From NCBI GenBank assembly GCA_012038135.1, contig JAAVJQ010000001.1, forward strand, positions 1 to 64,000: a stretch of 64,000 nucleotides of DNA, written 5' to 3'. The first letter of the stretch is position 1, and each line of letters opens with the position of its first letter. Source of the stretch: Salinimicrobium nanhaiense. GTDB taxonomy: Bacteria > Bacteroidota > Bacteroidia > Flavobacteriales > Flavobacteriaceae. Below the pieces are notes generated by a model. The model made no database searches. It had not been told where the DNA came from and was given only the letters and a program-made list of their open reading frames with translations. Position numbers and translations under genes: made by a program. Shown piece by piece: positions 58,170 to 64,000 of this stretch.

Positions 58170-60236
58170 ATGAAGAACAAAATAGTAGCCTTAGCAGTTT
58201 TATTCCTTGCAACTACAGGAATTCACGCTCAGCAAATAGACAGGAGCCAGCAGCCAAAAGCAGGCCCCGCTCCCGAGATCAACCTGGGAAAGCCGGAAAC
58301 CTTCACCCTAAAAAACGGATTAAAAGTCCTTGTGGTGGAAAATCACAAATTACCCAGAGTTTCCATGACGCTTACCATGGACAATCCTCCTCATTCCGAA
58401 GGAGAAAAAGCAGGAGTATCCTCTTTAATGGGTGCAATGCTTGGAGAGGGAACCAAAGATATTCCTAAAGAAAAATTCAACGAAGAGATCGATTATTTAG
58501 GAGCCAGTGTGAACTTCTTTTCCCGCGGCGCTTCAGCAAATACGCTTTCAAAGTACTTCCCGAGAGTTCTTGAATTAATGGCTAAAGGAACATTGAACCC
58601 AAATTTTAATCAGGAACAATTTGCTACTGAAAAAGAACGTACACTTGAGGGCCTTAAAAGTGGTGAAAAAGATGTGGCTTCAAATGCACGTAGGATAAGC
58701 AGTGCCTTGAGCTATGGAAAAAACCATCCTTATGGAGAATTCACTACTAAAGAAAGTGTAGAGAAATTAGCCCTTGGAGATGTGCAGCAGTACTATCAGA
58801 ATTTTTTCGTACCTCAAAATGCATATTTAGTAGTGGTTGGGGATGTAAAGACGCCGGAAGTCAAGAAACTTGTTGAGAAACACTTTAGCTCATGGAAGAA
58901 AAGAGACCTTCCAAAAGCTGACCTTCCGGAAGTGAAGAATCCTGATCAAACGGTTGTTAATTTCGTAGATTTCCCGAATGCTGTTCAAAGTGAGGTACAG
59001 GTTACCAACACTATTCAGCTTAAAAAAGGAGATCCTGATTATTTTCCTGTACTTATGGCCAACAAGATCCTTGGTGGCGGTGGAGAAGCCAGGTTGTTCC
59101 TTAATCTTCGTGAAGACAAAGGATATACTTATGGAGCTTATTCCAGTACAGGAGACGACAAATACGTTGCCCGTTTTGTAGCCAGCGCAAGTGTACGTAA
59201 CGCTGTGACTGACTCTGCTGTGGTTGCTTTCCTTGACGAATTACACAGGATAAGAAACGAAAAAGTGTCTCAGGAAGAGTTGGCTAATGCCAAAGCTAAA
59301 TACACGGGAGATTTCGTACTGGCTTTAGAGCGTCCTTCTACAATCGCTCAATATGCCTTGAATATAGAAACCGATGATCTTCCTGCAAACTTCTACCAGA
59401 CCTATCTTCAGAAAATCAATGAAGTAACTGCCGAAGATATCCAGAGAGTTGCCAAAAAATATTACCTGGCAGACAACGCCCGTATTGTGGTAGTAGGTAA
59501 AGGAAGTGAAGTAGCTCCTGCATTGGAGAACCTTAGCTACAACGGAAAAGCAATTCCGGTTAAGTATTTTGACAAAAATGCTAATCCAATCGCAAAACCC
59601 GATTATAATAAAAAAGTTGATCCCAATGTAACCGCTTCTAAAGTATTTGAAGATTACATCAAAGCTATTGGCGGCAAGGAAGCTGTAGAAAAGGTGAATT
59701 CAGTTTATATGATCGCCCAGGCAAACTTCCAGGGTCAAAAAATGGATCTTGAATCTAAAGTTACGTCTTCAGGAAAATCTTCTACGGAAGTTGGAATGGG
59801 AGGCAATGTGATGTCAAGACAGATCTTTAACGGAGCAACCGGTTTTGTAGCTGCTCAGGGACAAAAGATCCCTTACACCGAAGAGCAGATCATTGCTGCT
59901 AAAGCTGAAGCACATCCTTTCCCTGAAATGATCGCTGACAACGCCGCTTTAGAAGGAGTTGAAGATGTTGATGGTAAGGAAGCTTATGCTATCAAAATGG
60001 ATGAAAATACCACCAACTATTACAGCAAGAAAACAGGTTTAAAGGTAAAGCAGGTGAAAACCGTTCAGCAAGGACCACAGACAGTGACTGTTCCTACTAC
60101 TTTTAGTGATTACCGTGAGGTAGAAGGAGTAAAATTTCCTTTTACCATCAACCAGAGTATGGGACCAATGGTGATCTCTTTCGAGGTTTCGGAGATAAAA
60201 GTGAACGAAGGAGTTGTAGACACAGATTTCGAATAG
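58170..60236 (+). CDS. M16-family inactive subunit with C-terminal extension
   Basis: A 688-residue exported protein. The M16 fold is clear (FTLKNGLKVLVVENHKLPRVSM, NLREDKGYTYGAYSS), but the zinc motif position reads SSLMGAMLGEGT, without H or E, so it cannot be catalytic. The last 220 residues form an additional domain resembling LolA/LolB-like outer-membrane lipoprotein repeat folds (VNSVYMIAQANFQGQKMDLES ... YSKKTGLKVKQV). It likely stabilises or gates the active subunit from the upstream gene. Confidence 0.92.
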   Translation: MKNKIVALAVLFLATTGIHAQQIDRSQQPKAGPAPEINLGKPETFTLKNGLKVLVVENHKLPRVSMTLTMDNPPHSEGEKAGVSSLMGAMLGEGTKDIPKEKFNEEIDYLGASVNFFSRGASANTLSKYFPRVLELMAKGTLNPNFNQEQFATEKERTLEGLKSGEKDVASNARRISSALSYGKNHPYGEFTTKESVEKLALGDVQQYYQNFFVPQNAYLVVVGDVKTPEVKKLVEKHFSSWKKRDLPKADLPEVKNPDQTVVNFVDFPNAVQSEVQVTNTIQLKKGDPDYFPVLMANKILGGGGEARLFLNLREDKGYTYGAYSSTGDDKYVARFVASASVRNAVTDSAVVAFLDELHRIRNEKVSQEELANAKAKYTGDFVLALERPSTIAQYALNIETDDLPANFYQTYLQKINEVTAEDIQRVAKKYYLADNARIVVVGKGSEVAPALENLSYNGKAIPVKYFDKNANPIAKPDYNKKVDPNVTASKVFEDYIKAIGGKEAVEKVNSVYMIAQANFQGQKMDLESKVTSSGKSSTEVGMGGNVMSRQIFNGATGFVAAQGQKIPYTEEQIIAAKAEAHPFPEMIADNAALEGVEDVDGKEAYAIKMDENTTNYYSKKTGLKVKQVKTVQQGPQTVTVPTTFSDYREVEGVKFPFTINQSMGPMVISFEVSEIKVNEGVVDTDFE

Positions 60237-60253
60237 TCTAAGAAAACACAAAC

Positions 60254-60284
60254 AAAAAGACCGGCCTAAGTGCCGGTTTTTTTA
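60254..60284 (+). terminator. Terminator of M16 operon
   Basis: accggc (60260-60265) and gccggt (60272-60277) with flanking A- and T-runs. Confidence 0.85.
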
Positions 60285-60356
60285 TCTGTATTTGAAATAA
60301 CCATTTAAAAATGGCAATTATCTTATAATTTTCTTAACGGGATAAAGGAGAGGTTA

Positions 60357-60530
60357 TTAAACGAACAAAGCTCCTTCTGCATCTTGATTTGCTACCTCAA
60401 CATTATGCTTTTTGAGATTAGGATCCACATTCTTTTGAAGATCAGCCAGTTCAGCTGCCGCAAACTGCCAGGCAACCATAAGCGCAAGGCCGACAAAAAA
60501 GGCGAAGCCAAAAAATATTTTCTTTTTCAT
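60357..60530 (-). CDS. Small exported or membrane peptide (57 aa)
   Basis: A frame of 57 codons from the ATG at 60530 to the TAA at 60357. It begins MKKKIFFGFAFFVGLALMVA, a signal peptide or membrane helix, followed by AELADLQKN and a polar tail ending EGALFV. It lies alone in the 360-bp gap between the M16 operon and the EamA gene. It recalls the short signal-peptide proteins (NVEALA type) of Bacteroidota, but the match is weak. Function unknown. Confidence 0.6.
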   Translation of the reverse strand: MKKKIFFGFAFFVGLALMVAWQFAAAELADLQKNVDPNLKKHNVEVANQDAEGALFV

Positions 60531-60598
60531 TGAAGTAGGGTTTTCAGGTTAAAAGTTTAGTGAAGTTAATATAAAGTTAAATTTAATCCAAATGGATT

Positions 60599-61483
60599 TT
60601 ACTTAATCTTTTTTCGGCTATTCACTATTAACACTCCTACTATAATTATAAGCCCGGATAATAACTGGATAAAAGTAAATTTCTCCCCGTCAAGAATGCC
60701 CCAACTAAGCGCTACAATTGGCACCAGATAGGTAACGGAAGTGGAAAAAACAGGATCTGAGATCTGTATCAATTTGTTGAAAACTATTAAAGCGGCCCCG
60801 GTTCCTATAACTCCTAATATCCCAATATAAAAAAGGCTGAGAGGAACATCGGGAGCAGACAGAACTTCAGATGAAAAGAATCCGGTGGTGGCAAGCACGA
60901 TAAGTGCAGGAATAGCAATAACCATAAAATTCCCGGTGGTAATGGCTAGTGCAGGTAAAGATTGCAGGTACTTCTTGATCACATTTGCATTGAATCCATA
61001 GAAAAGCGAGGCAAGGATCACCAAAAGGGAATACCAGTAATTCTGATCGGGATTTACAGATGCTCCACTCCATATAAGGGCAGTAGTTCCTGCCAACCCC
61101 ACCATAACTCCTATAAATTTTTTCCTGACAAAAGCAGCCTCAAAAAGGGCAATTCCTACCAACATCGAAAGCAGGGGTGTAGTTGAATTGAGAATAGAAA
61201 CAATGGCGCTATCGATCTCGGTCTCTGCAAAAGAGAAAAGATAAGCCGGAAAGAAAGTCCCAAAAAAGCCCGAAAAAGCTATCCATTTCCACTGCTTGCC
61301 GGTGATATGTTTTAGAGACCTAAACCCTATCACAAGTAGAAAAAGCGCTGCAAAAACAGTTCGCAGGGAACCTACCTGCAAAGCTGTAAGACCTACAAGG
61401 CCCTTCTTAATTAAAATAAAGGAACTGCCCCATACGACAGCAAGAATACACAAGTAGATCCACTTTAGGTTTTGTTTAGGCAT
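60599..61483 (-). CDS. DMT-superfamily transporter (EamA)
   Basis: A 294-residue polytopic protein with ten hydrophobic helices in two EamA repeats (about 5-140 and 150-290). The start IYLCILAVVWGSSFILIKKGL and second-half SVTYLVPIVALSWGILDGE are typical. The substrate is unknown (amino acids or metabolites in relatives). Convergent with nothing; upstream is gldD on the same strand. Confidence 0.9.
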   Translation of the reverse strand: MPKQNLKWIYLCILAVVWGSSFILIKKGLVGLTALQVGSLRTVFAALFLLVIGFRSLKHITGKQWKWIAFSGFFGTFFPAYLFSFAETEIDSAIVSILNSTTPLLSMLVGIALFEAAFVRKKFIGVMVGLAGTTALIWSGASVNPDQNYWYSLLVILASLFYGFNANVIKKYLQSLPALAITTGNFMVIAIPALIVLATTGFFSSEVLSAPDVPLSLFYIGILGVIGTGAALIVFNKLIQISDPVFSTSVTYLVPIVALSWGILDGEKFTFIQLLSGLIIIVGVLIVNSRKKIK

Positions 61484-61500
61484 GGCTGCAAATTAGGGTG

Positions 61501-61508
61501 CAAAAATA
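61501..61508 (-). promoter_or_regulatory. Promoter -7 box of EamA gene
   Basis: Minus strand TATTTTTG, exact TAnnTTTG, 17 bp before the ATG. Confidence 0.5.
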
Positions 61509-61522
61509 GAAAACCCGCAGAA

Positions 61523-62089
61523 TTATTGCTGCACCTTCCACTCAACTGTTTCCATAAGGTGTTTAATATCCTTCTTTAGGTAAGCAGCAGCCGGTAAAAT
61601 GGAATCAAAGTTTGGCTGAGTTTCAAAATAAACAGAACCTGTAAGAAAATGATTCGTACTATCGGTAAGGTAAAACTGAGCCTGGGATGCGGCATCTCCC
61701 GTGACTTCATAGAACATACCATAGGTACGGTTAAGGTCATTGGTATAACGGGAACCTTCAATGGCATCTGCCTTAATAGTATGCCGTAAGGGCAGTTTTT
61801 GAGCATCAGCCAGTAAAGAGTCCAGGTTATTCTTCACCGGTTGATAGGTAATAAAAATAGTTCCCTTTAACTCCTCATAATCAAGATTGATCCAACAGTT
61901 ATTGCCTCCCCGGAGGTTTTTTGCTTCTGCATATTTGTTTTTTTCAAAGCTGTAAGCACAGTCCCGGCTGAAGGCTTCATATTCAGCTTCGGGATATTCT
62001 AAAGCGAGATAGGCATCCGGCTTTGGCTGCACCTCATCTACACAGGAGAAAAGGCTGGCAAAAAATGCAAAAAATATCAATTTTTTCAT
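61523..62089 (-). CDS. gldD: Gliding motility lipoprotein GldD
   Basis: A 188-residue lipoprotein (lipobox LFSC, Cys near 16) of the GldD family, required with GldE and others for T9SS assembly and gliding in Flavobacterium. The strands YLALEYPEAEYEAFSRDCAYSFE, CWINLDYEELKGTIFITYQPV and SRYTNDLNRTYGMFYEVTGDAASQAQFYLTDS are characteristic (shortened here). It overlaps gldE by 4 bp, as in other flavobacteria. Confidence 0.95.
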   Translation of the reverse strand: MKKLIFFAFFASLFSCVDEVQPKPDAYLALEYPEAEYEAFSRDCAYSFEKNKYAEAKNLRGGNNCWINLDYEELKGTIFITYQPVKNNLDSLLADAQKLPLRHTIKADAIEGSRYTNDLNRTYGMFYEVTGDAASQAQFYLTDSTNHFLTGSVYFETQPNFDSILPAAAYLKKDIKHLMETVEWKVQQ

Positions 62090-63405
62090 ATCTCGCTGAT
62101 GCTGACTTTGATCTGTTTGATCCGTTTTTTATCTACAGCTTCCACAGTAAAGCTAAAGGCATCAAACAATATGACTTCGTTTTTCCGCGGAAAACTTCCT
62201 GAAATCTCCAGGAGGAATCCGGCTAAGGTTTCCGCCTCTCCCCTGTTCTCTTCGAACAAGACCGGATTTTCAAGTTTTAGAACCCTGTAAAAATCCTTTA
62301 AAGGTGTCTTTCCTTCAAAGACATAATTATTGTCATCCAATTTTGAAAAGATAAGATCCTCATCGTCGAACTCATCGCTAATATCTCCTACAATCTCCTC
62401 AATAATATCTTCCAAAGAGATCAATCCGCTGGTCCCGCCATATTCATCCACAACGATTGCCAGGTGATTTTTCTTGTTTTTGAAATCGTTCAACAAGTCA
62501 TCCAGCTTTTTGTTTTCAGGAACAAAATAAGGCTCTCTTATAAGAGAGGTCCATTCATAATCTTCCTCTTCCAAAAACGGCAAAAGATCCTTCACGTACA
62601 GGATCCCTGTCACATTATCAATGTTCTCTTTATAAACCGGAATACGGGAATATCCGTTCTCGATAATTTCGGCTATGATCTCGCTGTAAGGCTGATTTTC
62701 ATTCAGGGCAAATATGTCCATCCGCGGTTTCATCACCTGCTTGGTATCGGTGTTTCCAAAAGAAACGATCCCCTTAAGGATCTTATGCTCTTCTTTAGTC
62801 GTGTCTGTCTGACTTGTCAATTCAAGTGCCTGGGACAGCTGGTCTACACTTAGACCCGCCTTTTGATTGCCCAGTCTTTCATGAATACTCACCGTCACCG
62901 CGCGCATTGGGATACTTAGCGGAGAAAATACCTTATCCAACACATTTAAAGGATAGGCCATAAAATGAGAAAATACAACCCGGTTACGGCTGGCATATAC
63001 TTTTGGAAGGATCTCTCCAAAAAGCAGGATAAGGAATGTCACGACCACTACTTCCAGTAGGAATTGGAGGTCTACACCCATAACAACAGTATCTACACTT
63101 TCAAAGGCCTTATCTGTGAGATTGTCAAACAACAGGATAATAGCGATATTGATCATGTTGTTGGCCACAAGAATGGTTGCCAACAACTTTTTGGGCCTGT
63201 CGAGTAGGCTTATTACGATCTGTTCTTTTACAGTCCTCTTTGATTCTTCAGCCTCAAAATCGGCCGGAGTAAGGGAGAACAGAGCCACTTCGGCACCGGA
63301 AACCATTGCAGAAGAGATGAGCAATAACAGCGCCGCGACTATACCTAAAAGTTGCGTGAAATTTTCAGCAAAAAGAGGAATAAAACTGGCAGGATCAGGA
63401 TCCAA
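62086..63405 (-). CDS. gldE: Gliding motility-associated protein GldE
   Basis: A 439-residue membrane protein of the HlyC/CorC (CNNM/DUF21) type: four membrane segments in the first 200 residues, two CBS domains (about 215-340) and a C-terminal CorC_HlyC domain. In flavobacteria this gene, between ssb and gldD, is gldE, which partly replaces GldD function in motility. The start overlaps nothing; ssb is 21 bp upstream. Confidence 0.93.
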   Translation of the reverse strand: MDPDPASFIPLFAENFTQLLGIVAALLLLISSAMVSGAEVALFSLTPADFEAEESKRTVKEQIVISLLDRPKKLLATILVANNMINIAIILLFDNLTDKAFESVDTVVMGVDLQFLLEVVVVTFLILLFGEILPKVYASRNRVVFSHFMAYPLNVLDKVFSPLSIPMRAVTVSIHERLGNQKAGLSVDQLSQALELTSQTDTTKEEHKILKGIVSFGNTDTKQVMKPRMDIFALNENQPYSEIIAEIIENGYSRIPVYKENIDNVTGILYVKDLLPFLEEEDYEWTSLIREPYFVPENKKLDDLLNDFKNKKNHLAIVVDEYGGTSGLISLEDIIEEIVGDISDEFDDEDLIFSKLDDNNYVFEGKTPLKDFYRVLKLENPVLFEENRGEAETLAGFLLEISGSFPRKNEVILFDAFSFTVEAVDKKRIKQIKVSISEI

Positions 63406-63426
63406 ATGTTTTGGTTTTAATTAAAC

Positions 63427-63915
63427 TTAGAACGGCAGGTCATCATCATCCTCCTGCGTAAAGCTTTGGGATTGATTTGCAGCCGTATCTTGATGGGATT
63501 GAGCGGCAGGCTGGGAGTAGCTTCTAGCTTGCTGATGCCCAGGGCCCGAGCCGGAATTATCTCCTGCCCCCGCTGTGTCTTTAGGTGTCAAAAATGTGAA
63601 ATCTGTGCATTGAATTTCGGTGGAATATCTTTCCACTCCCTTGTCATCCTGCCATTTCCGGGTTTTGATCCTTCCCTCAATGTAAACCTTGTCACCTTTT
63701 TTGAGGTATTTCTCACATATTTCCGCAGCTTTATTTCTTACCACCACGTTGTGCCATTCGGTATTTGTAACACGTTCCCCGCTGGTTTTGTTGGTGTAGA
63801 CTTCATTGGTAGCCAAAGGAAAACGTCCTATTGATCCTCCTCCTTCAAAATAGTGCATTTTTACATCATCTCCTGTATGGCCAATCAGCATTACTTTATT
63901 AAGAGTTCCGGTCAT
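63427..63915 (-). CDS. ssb: Single-stranded DNA-binding protein
   Basis: A 162-residue SSB. OB fold in residues 1-110 (LNKVMLIGHTGDDVKMHYFEGG, NTEWHNVVVRNKAAEICEKYLKKGDKVYIEGRI; shown in parts), then a disordered Gly/Ser/Gln-rich linker and the acidic tip EDDDDLPF that binds partner proteins. It stands before gldE and gldD, the normal flavobacterial order (mutY is expected just outside the window). Confidence 0.97.
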   Translation of the reverse strand: MTGTLNKVMLIGHTGDDVKMHYFEGGGSIGRFPLATNEVYTNKTSGERVTNTEWHNVVVRNKAAEICEKYLKKGDKVYIEGRIKTRKWQDDKGVERYSTEIQCTDFTFLTPKDTAGAGDNSGSGPGHQQARSYSQPAAQSHQDTAANQSQSFTQEDDDDLPF

Positions 63916-64000
63916 GTTTTGCAGTTTTAATTATCATTCTAAAATAGGGAAAATTTGCACTCCAATTTCCTTCTGAAAATTCAATTTTTGACTAGCCTTC

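Noticed and set aside
1..64000. tRNA, rRNA, CRISPR arrays, insertion sequences, prophage genes
   Set aside because: No cloverleaf-like or TTCRA loop sequences, no regularly spaced repeats of 25-40 bp, and no transposase, integrase or phage reading frames were seen on either strand.

Overview
The window is a 64 kb piece of chromosome from a gliding-type member of the Flavobacteriaceae (Bacteroidota). The evidence is direct: adjacent gldE and gldD, a type IX secretion (T9SS) C-terminal sorting domain, SusC-style TonB receptors with an N-terminal carboxypeptidase-like domain, lipoproteins with an acidic CSSDD surface-export motif, flavobacterial families (DUF4271, DUF4296, DUF4301, DUF3098, DUF3127, DUF4199) and many exact copies of the Bacteroidota promoter box TAnnTTTG. 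A position near Gramella, Salegentibacter or Salinimicrobium is only a guess. Almost everything is core genome; I see no prophage, insertion sequence, CRISPR array, rRNA or tRNA.

Layout. 0-9 kb: a metallophosphoesterase, an unlisted 53-residue Cys-rich protein, an Fe-S/electron-transfer operon (mrp, nifU-like, ferredoxin reductase, ferredoxin), an alkyltransferase-like protein, a LysE exporter, trmB, a glycosyltransferase and a PhoR/PhoB-type two-component pair. 8.7-14.3 kb: a TonB receptor and surface lipoprotein divergent from the phoB-like gene, with an 11-bp-phased operator array between them; then a protein that is almost only a T9SS sorting domain and a LuxE-like protein. 14.4-26.3 kb: tyrS, epimerase, DUF4296/dihydroorotase/glycosyltransferase, DUF4271-hemD, pckA, saccharopine dehydrogenase, ferritin and a zinc peptidase. 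26.4-39.3 kb: leuS, then ftsX-DUF3098-uppP-truB-tonB-like-tag, aat, DUF3127, flavin reductase, a histidine kinase, thioesterase-HIT, greA and a Rieske-like lipoprotein. 39.4-50.5 kb: a TonB receptor under a TPP riboswitch, a hybrid kinase facing an NtrC-type regulator, two PepSY-like paralogues, and a co-directional set coding a thiamine-binding-family protein, a PnuC-family transporter, a NadR-like kinase, DUF4301 and ArfB. 50.7-64 kb: pcrB-phosphopantetheinyl transferase, ahcY, three DUF2007 proteins, L27/L21, two M16 peptidases, an EamA transporter, gldD, gldE and ssb.

The parts most worth attention are regulatory. They are the PHO-box-like array at 8757-8841; the TPP riboswitch with a downstream terminator, and the possibility that the PnuC/NadR-like set 6 kb away completes a thiamine salvage route; three transcripts (mrp, leuS, greA) whose predicted 5' ends begin with a stem-loop right after the promoter box; and short heptamer tandem repeats, one of which is inserted in the leuS reading frame. 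All functional calls are from sequence reading alone, without database searches.
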